Assembly: GCA_030621655.1 (NCBI GenBank)
Contig: JAUXHH010000033.1
Coordinates: 1 to 11,744, forward strand
DNA: 11,744 bases
From: Desulfobacterales bacterium
GTDB taxonomy: Bacteria; Desulfobacterota; Desulfobulbia; Desulfobulbales; BM004
Reading direction: 5' to 3'
Below the pieces are notes generated by a model. The model was not told the DNA's origin. It searched no databases and saw nothing but the letters and a program-made list of their open reading frames with translations. The translations under genes and the position numbers were made by a program. This document shows, one piece after another, positions 1 to 7,337 of this stretch (the first letter of the stretch is position 1; each line of letters opens with the position of its first letter).

Positions 1-1
1 C

Positions 2-2134
2 CTGATGTCAGGGCTGACACCTGCAGTCAATGTTTCCCGGGCAGCCCTGAGTGCCCGGCAAACTGATTCTGCAGAGCAGTTAACTTCTCCGCAAACCAAT
101 CTGCAGGACCAGCCGTATATCTTGACCATCACCGGAAATTCCCATTTTTCAGAAAAAATCCTGTTAAAAGCTGCTGCGGCCGAACTGCTCATGTTTGAAC
201 AACGAGGCTACCGTAAAGCTGATATAGATGATGCCGCCTTCCAGATGCGGTCGGCATACCTGCAAGGCGGTTTTGCCTTTGCTTTTGTTGATTATGCCTA
301 CGAGCAACAGGCTAATCTCGTTAAGGTAACATTCAAGGTGGAGGAGGGTCCCCAGGTATTCATTGATAGAATAAATTTTGAGGGAAACAGGAATATCCAG
401 ACAGGCACATTACTCGATTTCTTCCCGGAAATATCCGGTCCTTGGGGTGGGCAGAAAAAGATGATTTTTGTTGAGTCCGAGCTGAAGGATGCTGTCAGTA
501 AGATACGAGCTTACTACCTGGGTGAGGGGTTTATTGATGTAGCAGTGAAGAGTCCGGATTTATCCTATACTGAAAATCGTTCCGGAGTGGATATCACCAT
601 ACAGATAGAAGAGGGCACACAATATTTCATTGATGAAATTGTATTGAGCGGGGAAATCATTCCTGAACTGTCCTTCGAACTTGAGAAAATAAAAAATGAT
701 CTTGTCGGAAAATCCTATTATATCCGTCGTAAGCTGCTGCTGCACTCAAGTCTGGAGGAGGCCTATGATACCATGGGCTATGCCGATGCCGGGTTTGACA
801 TTGAGACAGTGCAGTTGGATGAACCGGGAAAGATCAACCTGACAGCTGATATAACGAGTGGTGAACAGGTCAGGATTTCAGAAATTGTCATATCGGGTAA
901 CACCAGTACGCGGGAAACATTTATTAGAAACAAGGTGCAGTTGAAGCCGGGGGATATTTATACGAACGCCAAACGCAGGGAGAGCTTCAGAAAGCTTTTC
1001 GACTCAGGACTTTTTGCTAAGATCACCATAGAACTTACACCTCCAAAAGAAGACTCCAGCCGAGACCTTGAAATAACCGTTGAGGAGTTGCCAACCAGGG
1101 AAGTTTATGTCGAGCCCGGTTGGGGGTCATACGAAAAATTGCGGCTGCGGGCTGGAGTCTTTGAAAAAAACCTTTTCGGTACCGGCAGAAATGGAAGGAT
1201 AGATGGCCTGGTATCCACCAAGATGGAAAGCTTTACAGTAAGCTACACCGATCCCTGGCTGCTGCAAACAGACATAAGAATGAATATCCCTCTCTCTTAC
1301 GAAAATAGGGATGAGCCCTCTTATACCTCCGAGGAAACAAGTTTATCTGTCCTGCTTTCCAAAAAGTTGAGCAAAAATCTCACGCTTTCCACCGGATACC
1401 TTTACAAGCTGACTCAGCTTCATGATCTTACAGATGATACGCCTCTGCAGGAGGGAGAGGAGGATTACAATAAGGGCACTATTGGCATCCAGGCCACCTG
1501 GGATACTCGGGATGATATATTTTATCCTGCTGAAGGTTTGCGACTTGCCGGTGGCTTTGATATTTCATTACCTGCTCTTGGCAGTGAAATAGAATTCGGC
1601 CGCATCACTATGGGCGGTCGTTATTTCATTGAACTGCCCCAAAAATACATTCTCGGGCTGCGGGCCACAACCGGGCTCATCATCCCGATGGGAGACCAAA
1701 GCTCCATTCCTATCAGCGAACGGTTTTTCAACGGCGGCGACATCACTGTCCGCAGCTACAAACATTCGGAACTGGGCCCGAAAGATACAAATAATGAACC
1801 GCTTGGCGGCCTGGGGTACAATGTTTTCTCCATTGAACTGCGCAAGAGGTTTTATAAGAATTTTGCTGCTACTCTCTATATTGATGCCGGAAATATTTCA
1901 CCTAACAGGTCGCTCATGGAAAAAGGATTTCTGCCTTATACTGACAAGTCAGAATTGCTGGATGATACGCTCGATGATTTTTTCAGCGAATTCAAGTTCG
2001 GTATCGGTATAGGCTTTCAGTATCTGCTGCCTGTCGGCCCGGTCAGGATCGACGTTGCCTACAACCCTGATCCAGAGGAGATATGGAACGAGGACATCTG
2101 GGTCTTTCATTTTAGCCTGGGAATGGCCTTCTGA
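2..2134 (+). CDS. Omp85-family outer membrane assembly protein, TamA/BamA-like (5' end probably outside window)
   Basis: Omp85 proteins fold or insert other outer-membrane proteins; periplasmic POTRA domains pass substrates to a 16-strand barrel. Residues are counted from the ATG at base 5. Four POTRA-like units can be seen at about 38-113, 117-204, 207-286 and 289-362, each with the usual hydrophobic strand and GN/EG turns. The barrel domain (surface antigen type) covers about 370-709 and ends in Phe, as expected of a barrel protein recognised by BAM. The loop-6 motif reads RFFNGGDITVRSY (573-585), which resembles TamA more than BamA, although the usual VRGY/VRGF has Ser in place of Gly. No signal peptide follows the ATG at base 5, only four bases lie before it, and the frame is open to the edge. 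The true start is therefore probably upstream. It converges on dxs. Family is very likely; TamA versus BamA or another paralogue is unresolved. Confidence 0.87.
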   Translation: MMSGLTPAVNVSRAALSARQTDSAEQLTSPQTNLQDQPYILTITGNSHFSEKILLKAAAAELLMFEQRGYRKADIDDAAFQMRSAYLQGGFAFAFVDYAYEQQANLVKVTFKVEEGPQVFIDRINFEGNRNIQTGTLLDFFPEISGPWGGQKKMIFVESELKDAVSKIRAYYLGEGFIDVAVKSPDLSYTENRSGVDITIQIEEGTQYFIDEIVLSGEIIPELSFELEKIKNDLVGKSYYIRRKLLLHSSLEEAYDTMGYADAGFDIETVQLDEPGKINLTADITSGEQVRISEIVISGNTSTRETFIRNKVQLKPGDIYTNAKRRESFRKLFDSGLFAKITIELTPPKEDSSRDLEITVEELPTREVYVEPGWGSYEKLRLRAGVFEKNLFGTGRNGRIDGLVSTKMESFTVSYTDPWLLQTDIRMNIPLSYENRDEPSYTSEETSLSVLLSKKLSKNLTLSTGYLYKLTQLHDLTDDTPLQEGEEDYNKGTIGIQATWDTRDDIFYPAEGLRLAGGFDISLPALGSEIEFGRITMGGRYFIELPQKYILGLRATTGLIIPMGDQSSIPISERFFNGGDITVRSYKHSELGPKDTNNEPLGGLGYNVFSIELRKRFYKNFAATLYIDAGNISPNRSLMEKGFLPYTDKSELLDDTLDDFFSEFKFGIGIGFQYLLPVGPVRIDVAYNPDPEEIWNEDIWVFHFSLGMAF

Positions 2135-2156
2135 TTAAACTCTTAGGTTTAATCAG
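2131..2156. terminator. Stem-loop between convergent genes, possible terminator
   Basis: A perfect 10-bp stem, CTGATTAAAC paired with GTTTAATCAG, encloses a 6-base loop (TCTTAG). The left arm includes the stop codon of the barrel gene. Neither strand has a U-tract just after the stem: on the plus strand a CCC-A8-GGG stretch follows, and on the minus strand the T8 lies before the hairpin. It sits between two genes that converge, so a two-way, possibly Rho-assisted, terminator or 3'-end stabiliser is plausible. It is not a classical intrinsic terminator. Confidence 0.5.
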
Positions 2157-2219
2157 GATTCCCAAAAAAAAGGGCGGAAAGAGAAAGAGAGAGAATAAAG
2201 CTGCGGGTTGTTTAGCTCA

Positions 2220-4106
2220 TCAGGATGCATCCATCAATTCCATGGCTGCATTCGTAATGGCAGGAACGTCAATTTTGCCCTTGCGCCAGAGAATTTCCTG
2301 GGTGCCGTGTTCCAGGTATCTATCCCCATAACCCAGAATAGTAACCTTGATATGAGGGTGGTTGCTGCCGGCGAGAAGTTCCAGAACCGCACTGCCGAAT
2401 CCACCCATGCGGGCATTGTCCTCGACTGTGACAACCCTGCCTGTTTTTTCAGCCCATTCAATAATCAGTTCGTTATCCAGGGGTTTGATAAAGCGGGGAT
2501 TTATGACCGCAGCGTCAATACCAACCTTTTCCAAGCCGCGGGCGGCCTCTAAGGCCGGATAGACCCGGTTGCCTATGGGCAGCAGCAGGATGTCCTTTCC
2601 CTGGCGCAACAATTCTCCTTCACCGATGGGGATTTCACACAGGTTTTCAGATAACTCCACCCCTTCGCCGGCACCACGGGGATAACGCAAGGCTGCCGGG
2701 CCGTTATACTGAATCGCAGTGTAAAGCATATGCTGCATTTCATTTTCGTCTTTAGGTGCCATCAGAACCAGGTTGGGGATAAAGCGAAGAAAGCTTAAGT
2801 CATATGCACCGTGGTGGGTTGGACCGTCGTCACCAACAACGCCGCCACGGTCAATCGCAAAAGTTACCGGCAGGTTCTGCAGGCAGACGTCATGGATTAC
2901 CTGATCCAAACCGCGTTGTAAAAATGTAGAATAGACGGCGAAAACAGGGAGCATGCCCTCTGTGGCAAGACCGGCAGCAAAGGTGACAGCATGCTGTTCT
3001 GCAATACCCACGTCAAAAAATCTGTTGGGAAAGCGTCGTGCAAAACGCGTCAGTCCTGTACCCGCAGGCATTGCGGCTGTAATGGCAACGATTTTTGGTT
3101 CTTTTTCGGCCAGGTGGACCAGGGTGTCCCCAAAACAGCGGGTATAGGTTGTCGGAGTATCTGCAGCAGGAACAGGGGTGCCGCTTTTAATATCAAATGG
3201 CCCCACACCATGATAATCCCCAGGATTTTCTTCTGCAGGCGGGTATCCTTTTCCCTTTTTGGTGATGACATGGATGAGAACCGGGCCATGGCTGAAATCC
3301 CTGACATTCTTGAAAGTTGCAATCAGGCTTTCAAGTTGATGACCGGGGATGGGGCCGACATATTCAAACTTTAAAGACTCAAAAAGCATACCCGGCGTAA
3401 AAAAACCTTTAAAACTTTCCTCACTTTTTTTCAGGACCTGCAGGATATTCTCTCCAATGTTGGAAAATGATTTTAAAAAATGTTTCAATTCGCCTTTGGC
3501 CCGAACCACCTGTCTGCTGGTCATTTTTCTGCTCAGAAAGCTGGAAAGCGCACCTACATTGGGAGAGATTGACATCTCATTGTCATTGAGAACAACTATG
3601 AGATCTTTATCCAGATGTCCGGCCTGGTTAAGGGCTTCAAATGCCATGCCGCCGGTCATGGAACCGTCGCCTATTACAGCGATTGCACGATTTTTACTCT
3701 TTTTCAGGTGCTTTGCGATGGCAATTCCGAGGCCGGCGGAAATTGAAGTGGAACTGTGCCCGGTGTCAAATGCGTCAAAGGGACTTTCTGATCTTTTAGG
3801 AAAACCGCTTATGCCTTTGTACTGGCGCAGGGTGTGAAATTTGTCTTTGCGACCGGTGATGAGTTTATGAGCGTAGGTCTGATGGCCGACATCCCATATG
3901 AGTTTGTCAGACGGTGTATTGAAGACATAATGGAGGGCTAGGGTCAATTCGACGACGCCCAGGCTGGGGGCCAGATGCCCCCCGGCTTTGGAAACTGTTT
4001 TTATTATTTCTTCCCGGATATTAGCAGCTAGCTGTTCGATTTCATTCAGGTTAAGCTGTCGTAAATCTTCGGGAGAGTTAATTGTCTGCAGTATGTTCTG
4101 TTTCAT
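2220..4106 (-). CDS. dxs: 1-deoxy-D-xylulose-5-phosphate synthase
   Basis: Dxs condenses pyruvate and glyceraldehyde 3-phosphate, with loss of CO2, to 1-deoxy-D-xylulose 5-phosphate. This is the first step of the MEP isoprenoid pathway and also feeds thiamine and pyridoxal synthesis. It is a cytoplasmic thiamine-diphosphate enzyme. The 628-residue length is typical. The N-terminal thiamine-diphosphate domain has GGH at 42-44, GDGSMTGG at 146-153 and the NDN that completes the cofactor/Mg site at 174-176. His299 lies in DYHG. The pyrimidine-binding domain has the key glutamate in FFDVGIAEQH (Glu370) and the DRGGVVGDDGPTHHG loop (419-433). The C-terminal domain follows to about 628. The start ATG matches the usual N-terminus, though no strong Shine-Dalgarno precedes it. 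It is the last gene of xseB-ispA-dxs, separated from ispA by the foldback element at 4183-4323. A hairpin (arms 4133-4138 and 4155-4160) lies in its leader. Confidence 0.98.
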   Translation of the reverse strand: MKQNILQTINSPEDLRQLNLNEIEQLAANIREEIIKTVSKAGGHLAPSLGVVELTLALHYVFNTPSDKLIWDVGHQTYAHKLITGRKDKFHTLRQYKGISGFPKRSESPFDAFDTGHSSTSISAGLGIAIAKHLKKSKNRAIAVIGDGSMTGGMAFEALNQAGHLDKDLIVVLNDNEMSISPNVGALSSFLSRKMTSRQVVRAKGELKHFLKSFSNIGENILQVLKKSEESFKGFFTPGMLFESLKFEYVGPIPGHQLESLIATFKNVRDFSHGPVLIHVITKKGKGYPPAEENPGDYHGVGPFDIKSGTPVPAADTPTTYTRCFGDTLVHLAEKEPKIVAITAAMPAGTGLTRFARRFPNRFFDVGIAEQHAVTFAAGLATEGMLPVFAVYSTFLQRGLDQVIHDVCLQNLPVTFAIDRGGVVGDDGPTHHGAYDLSFLRFIPNLVLMAPKDENEMQHMLYTAIQYNGPAALRYPRGAGEGVELSENLCEIPIGEGELLRQGKDILLLPIGNRVYPALEAARGLEKVGIDAAVINPRFIKPLDNELIIEWAEKTGRVVTVEDNARMGGFGSAVLELLAGSNHPHIKVTILGYGDRYLEHGTQEILWRKGKIDVPAITNAAMELMDAS

Positions 4107-4176
4107 AAAGTATTTAATAATACACTGAAGCTACAGATACAACAGGTTCCCGGCATCTGTGACTCAAAATTTTTGT

Positions 4177-4329
4177 TAGTTAGTGCCCGTCCATAAATGG
4201 CCTTTTTGTCCGATCTCAGCGTCATACGAAAAAAATAATACTCGGAATATCAAACATATGCCTGTGCTTATTTTTTTCGCAGTCCTTGATCTCAAACAAA
4301 AATCCTCGTTTCTGGACAGACCCTAGTTA
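4177..4329. mobile_element. Foldback (MITE-like) element with 6-bp flanking direct repeat
   Basis: Bases 4183-4250 and 4256-4323 are two 68-base arms that are imperfect inverted copies around a centre at 4253. The best-matching parts are the tips (GTGCCCGTCCA against GGGTCTGTCCA), a 12-bp exact match (CGAAAAAAATAA at 4227-4238 with its complement at 4268-4279), and the inner end (GG-ATAT). At least 36 of 68 positions pair without gaps, and more pair with one- or two-base shifts in the middle. The element is flanked by TAGTTA at 4177-4182 and again at 4324-4329, as expected of a target-site duplication. There is no reading frame for a transposase. The right repeat includes the ispA stop codon, and ispA keeps a normal C-terminus. 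Inferred to be a non-autonomous transposon remnant; a long hairpin used for RNA processing in the operon is the alternative. Confidence 0.7.
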
Positions 4330-5223
4330 TCTTTTTCTGGTTACAATGTATCTGGCCAGTTCTCTCAGCATGGCTGCCCGTTCATCAAATCCTTCAAGTG
4401 CAGCCAGAGCTTCATCAATGGCCTCTTGGGCTTTTTTCCTTGTTTCATCCAAGCCAAACAGAGATGGATAGGTTGCTTTGTTTCTGGCAGCATCAGAGCC
4501 GGCTGCTTTCCCAAGCTGTTCCCGGGTGCCCTCAACATTAAGCAGGTCATCAACGATTTGAAAGGCAAGTCCTATCCGGGTGCCGTACCGGGTAAGGGCC
4601 TGGAATTGTTCAGCAGTACATTTGCCGAGAACACCCCCGGTTTGAACAGATGCCGTGATAAGGGCTCCTGTTTTCCGGCTGTGGATCTCGCGCAGCATAT
4701 CATAACCCACCTTTTTGCCCTCATGGGTCAGGTCGAGAAATTGGCCGCCAACCATTCCTTCCGGTCCTACCGCGTTACTGATAAGAGAGATTACCTTCAA
4801 CCTGTCTGTGGCAGATGCTTCCAATTTTTCTCTGCTAAGCAATTCAAAGGCACAGGTCAGGAGGCTGTCTCCGGCAAGTATGGCGCCGGCTTCGCCGAAA
4901 ACCATGTGGTTTGTTGGTTTGGAGCGACGCAGTTCATCATCATCCATGGCTGGAAGATCATCATGGATAAGGGAGTAGGTGTGGATGCATTCAAGGGCGC
5001 AGGCAGTAAGCATTAAAGCATTCGGGAATTCATTGTCATAGTCCTGAACAGCTTCTGCTGCAGCAAGGCAAAGGATGGGCCTCACTCTCTTACCGCCGGC
5101 AAAAAGGCTGTAGCGCATTGCTTTGATGTGCTCTGCGAGAGTCCCTTTTTCCTCTGGCAGAAAATTGTCCAGAGCAGCATCTACCTGCTTTCGTCTTGCT
5201 TCTAAAAACTGCTTGATATCCAT
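4327..5223 (-). CDS. ispA: Polyprenyl diphosphate synthase (farnesyl/geranylgeranyl type), IspA family
   Basis: This enzyme joins isopentenyl diphosphate units to an allylic diphosphate to make C15 (or C20) prenyl diphosphates, the precursors of quinones and undecaprenyl carriers. It is cytoplasmic and Mg-dependent. The 298-residue length is normal for the family. The substrate-binding GGKR lies at 43-46 and the first Asp-rich motif is HDDLPAMDDD at 87-96. HSRKTG is at 181-186. The second Asp-rich region is FQIVDDLLN at 221-229, where the last Asp of the classic DDxxD is Asn. The ATG overlaps the xseB stop by one base (TAATG), which implies translational coupling. Its product uses the output of the pathway started by dxs, the next gene. 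The stop codon lies in the right direct repeat of the foldback element. Chain length (C15 or C20) cannot be settled by eye. Confidence 0.95.
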   Translation of the reverse strand: MDIKQFLEARRKQVDAALDNFLPEEKGTLAEHIKAMRYSLFAGGKRVRPILCLAAAEAVQDYDNEFPNALMLTACALECIHTYSLIHDDLPAMDDDELRRSKPTNHMVFGEAGAILAGDSLLTCAFELLSREKLEASATDRLKVISLISNAVGPEGMVGGQFLDLTHEGKKVGYDMLREIHSRKTGALITASVQTGGVLGKCTAEQFQALTRYGTRIGLAFQIVDDLLNVEGTREQLGKAAGSDAARNKATYPSLFGLDETRKKAQEAIDEALAALEGFDERAAMLRELARYIVTRKR

Positions 5224-5459
5224 TACTCGTTCTCTTCGTCCAAACCGTCAAATGCAACCGGCTCCAGAGAATCATCTTTTTTTAGAAGAATTTCAACCTT
5301 TCGCTGCGCATCGCTTAGTTTGCTGTTGCAGTACTCAGCAAGTTTTACACCCTCATCAAAGTATTTAAGAGAGTCCTCCAGCGGAAGTTCGCCTTTTTCA
5401 AGTTCATTGGTGATATCTTCCAATTTAGCCAGGGCATCCTCAAATGATTTTTTCTTCAT
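5223..5459 (-). CDS. xseB: Exodeoxyribonuclease VII small subunit
   Basis: XseB binds the large subunit XseA to form exonuclease VII, a cytoplasmic enzyme that degrades single-stranded DNA to oligonucleotides from either end in mismatch and damage repair. The 78-residue protein has the family signature FEDALAKLEDITNELEKGEL followed by PLEDSLKYFDEGVKL and a second helix, so it is the usual helical hairpin with an acidic tail (about 62-78). A good ribosome site (AGGTAA) precedes the ATG by a few bases. It is the first gene of the xseB-ispA-dxs group, an order common in proteobacteria. No xseA is in the window. Confidence 0.95.
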   Translation of the reverse strand: MKKKSFEDALAKLEDITNELEKGELPLEDSLKYFDEGVKLAEYCNSKLSDAQRKVEILLKKDDSLEPVAFDGLDEENE

Positions 5460-5794
5460 GACTTACCTGCCTGTGGGTTAACGGAACATGACATTTCAAC
5501 ACGTTTTTTTTGTTGCATCAGCTTTACCATATGGTTGCACTTTTTACCTTAATCCGTACCCATATATTTCATGAAACACTGAGAATTTCTCTTGTGTTGC
5601 ATATAAAACAAAAGGAGCCAATATGACTTGATGGACGAGGTATATTTTAAGAGCAGTCCATAATAAATGATTCATGGCTGATCATCAACGACTTTACAAA
5701 AAAAACATGTCTGTGGTAAGAATGCTGATTCGCATTGGCAAGGTCGGCGGAAGCCGCAGCAGAAATAGTTTGAAAATTTTATGTAACGTTTAGG
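5460..5794. other. Divergent intergenic region between xseB and xerC
   Basis: This 335-base stretch should hold promoters for both transcription units, but I see no convincing -35/-10 pair on either strand. It contains three short perfect palindromes: ACCATATGGT (5526-5535), TTTCATGAAA (5567-5576) and GAGAATTTCTC (5581-5591, one-base centre). It also contains a good Shine-Dalgarno (AAGGAG, near 5612-5616) before two tiny overlapping reading frames. Nearer xerC there are two small hairpins, AATGC/GCATT and CGGC-GGAA-GCCG (about 5720-5757). No gene of useful length is present. Confidence 0.5.
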
Positions 5795-6703
5795 ATGTTA
5801 ACTGAATATATAGATAGTTTCATAATCTGGTTGACCGATGAGAGGGGCTATTCTCCCCATACCATAGTAAACTACCGGAGAGATTTGCTTGAATTTGCCG
5901 CTGATGCCGGCAAGGAAATTGATATTACGGAAATTGATACCCATACCATCCGTAATTATGTCTACAGCCTGAACAATAAAAACAAGAGTTCCTCGGTGGC
6001 AAGAAAGTTATCAACCCTGAGAACATTCTTTAAATTTCTGGAGCAGGAAAGCCTGATCGGACAGAATCCCATGGGATCCATCGCTATGCCGAAGCAGGAA
6101 CAGCATATACCGGTTTTTCTCTCGGTGGATGAGGTTTTTGCTTTGCTGGAATCTCCGGGTGCGGAAGAAACTTTTGGGGCCCGTGACAGAGCTATGCTCG
6201 AATTGTTGTATTCAACAGGCATGCGTGTATCAGAATTAGTGGCCTGCAATATGGCAAACCTTGATTTTGACATTGAAATGGTTAGGGTTAGAGGCAAAGG
6301 TAACCGGGAGCGGGTAATACCCATGGGTGAACCGGCTATTAAGGCGCTTCGCGACTATTTTATCCAGCGGGAAGTACAGCTGAAAAATCGTTTACAGCAG
6401 GGCAAAAAGTTTGACGGGGAAGCAGTATTCTTAAACAGCCGTGGCAGCAGGCTCACAACCCGGAGTGTTGAGAGATTGATAGCTGCATACGGCCGCAAAG
6501 CAGGAATTGACAAACCTGTTACGCCCCATGTGCTGCGTCACTCCTTTGCGACGCATCTTCTTGAAATGGGTGCTGACATGCGCTCAGTGCAGGAGTTGCT
6601 TGGGCATGCAAGCCTGTCGACTACGCAGAAATATACCCATTTGGATATGGTTCATCTGATGAAAGTTTATGACAAGGCCCATCCCAGGGCCAGGAGAAAT
6701 TAA
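5795..6703 (+). CDS. xerC: Tyrosine recombinase XerC
   Basis: XerC acts with XerD at the chromosomal dif site to resolve dimers before cell division. The 302-residue protein has an N-terminal SAM-like core-binding domain (about 1-90: IDSFIIWLTDERGYSPHTI) and a catalytic domain (about 105-295). The full catalytic set is visible: Arg144 (STGMRVSEL), Lys168 (GKGNR), His245 and Arg248 (HVLRHSFATH), His271 (LLGHAS) and the nucleophile Tyr280 (TTQKYTH). The N-terminus fits the family, but AGG sits directly against the ATG, so the ribosome site is poor. It begins the operon with hslV 23 bases downstream, an order like codV-codW-codX in Bacillus. There is no integrase-type neighbour, which favours the housekeeping XerC/CodV role over a phage or element integrase. 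XerC versus XerD is judged partly from this context. Confidence 0.9.
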   Translation: MLTEYIDSFIIWLTDERGYSPHTIVNYRRDLLEFAADAGKEIDITEIDTHTIRNYVYSLNNKNKSSSVARKLSTLRTFFKFLEQESLIGQNPMGSIAMPKQEQHIPVFLSVDEVFALLESPGAEETFGARDRAMLELLYSTGMRVSELVACNMANLDFDIEMVRVRGKGNRERVIPMGEPAIKALRDYFIQREVQLKNRLQQGKKFDGEAVFLNSRGSRLTTRSVERLIAAYGRKAGIDKPVTPHVLRHSFATHLLEMGADMRSVQELLGHASLSTTQKYTHLDMVHLMKVYDKAHPRARRN

Positions 6704-6726
6704 GAGCAGGAATAAGTGGTGAAAAA

Positions 6727-7257
6727 GTGAAAATACGCTCAACAACAATTATTTCAGTGAGACACAAAGGAAAAGTGGTAGTGGCCGGTGACGGCCAGGT
6801 AACCTTTGGTAATACGGTGGTCAAGCATTCGGCCCGCAAGGTCAGACGACTTTATAACGGTAAGGTTATAACAGGCTTTGCCGGAGCAACAGCCGATGCC
6901 TTTACTCTTTTCGATAAACTGGAACAACGGCTGGAGCAATATAAGGGGAACCTTATGCGTGCTGCGGTTGAACTGGCAAAAGACTGGCGCACAGACAAAA
7001 TGCTGCGGCGTCTGGAGGCCTTTCTCATAGCTGTTGACGAGAATTCTTCCCTTCTGCTTTCCGGTTCCGGAGATGTCATAGAGTCTGACGATGGTATTCT
7101 CGCTATTGGTTCAGGTGGTCCTTTTGCCCAGGCTGCGGCCAAGGCGTTGATCAATCACAGTGATCTGGACGCAGAGGGAATCTGTCGCGAGTCCATGGAG
7201 ATAGCGGCCTCCATCTGTATCTATACCAATGAAAATATTGTTGTCGAGACACTTTAG
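6727..7257 (+). CDS. hslV: ATP-dependent protease HslUV, peptidase subunit HslV
   Basis: HslV forms the double hexameric peptidase chamber of the proteasome-like HslUV protease and is opened by HslU. It is a cytoplasmic N-terminal threonine hydrolase of 176 residues, the normal size. The start is GTG. The product opens MKIRSTTIISV, so the catalytic threonine is Thr6 after a five-residue leader that must be removed; in E. coli only Met is lost. Lys38 matches the active-site lysine, and GDGQVTFGN (21-29), FAGATADAFTLF (51-62) and AIGSGGP are family motifs. The ribosome site is weak (GGTG a few bases upstream). It lies between xerC and hslU, its obligate partner, so co-transcription is very likely. 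Confidence 0.97.
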   Translation: MKIRSTTIISVRHKGKVVVAGDGQVTFGNTVVKHSARKVRRLYNGKVITGFAGATADAFTLFDKLEQRLEQYKGNLMRAAVELAKDWRTDKMLRRLEAFLIAVDENSSLLLSGSGDVIESDDGILAIGSGGPFAQAAAKALINHSDLDAEGICRESMEIAASICIYTNENIVVETL

Positions 7258-7337
7258 TTTACAACGGCGCATCAGGGAAAATCAGAGCAGGATATTTTAT
7301 TAAAATTAACATGGAATTACTTTTAGGTTTTAAATAC

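Noticed and set aside
1629..2012. Long overlapping frames inside the barrel, dxs, ispA and hslU genes on other frames or strands.
   Set aside because: They lack recognisable domains and ribosome sites and are shadows of well-identified genes.
4537..4540. Second Asp-rich motif of IspA is DDLLN rather than DDxxD.
   Set aside because: Asn at this place is, as far as I recall, common in bacterial IspA-type synthases, and every other motif is intact. Not evidence of loss of function.
5700..5794. Paired hairpins upstream of xerC considered as a riboswitch (including c-di-GMP type).
   Set aside because: The conserved core bases of the riboswitch classes I know are missing, and xerC is not a usual target.
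7311..7337. Earlier ATG for hslU that would add nine residues.
   Set aside because: The added residues do not fit HslU starts and no close ribosome site precedes that ATG.
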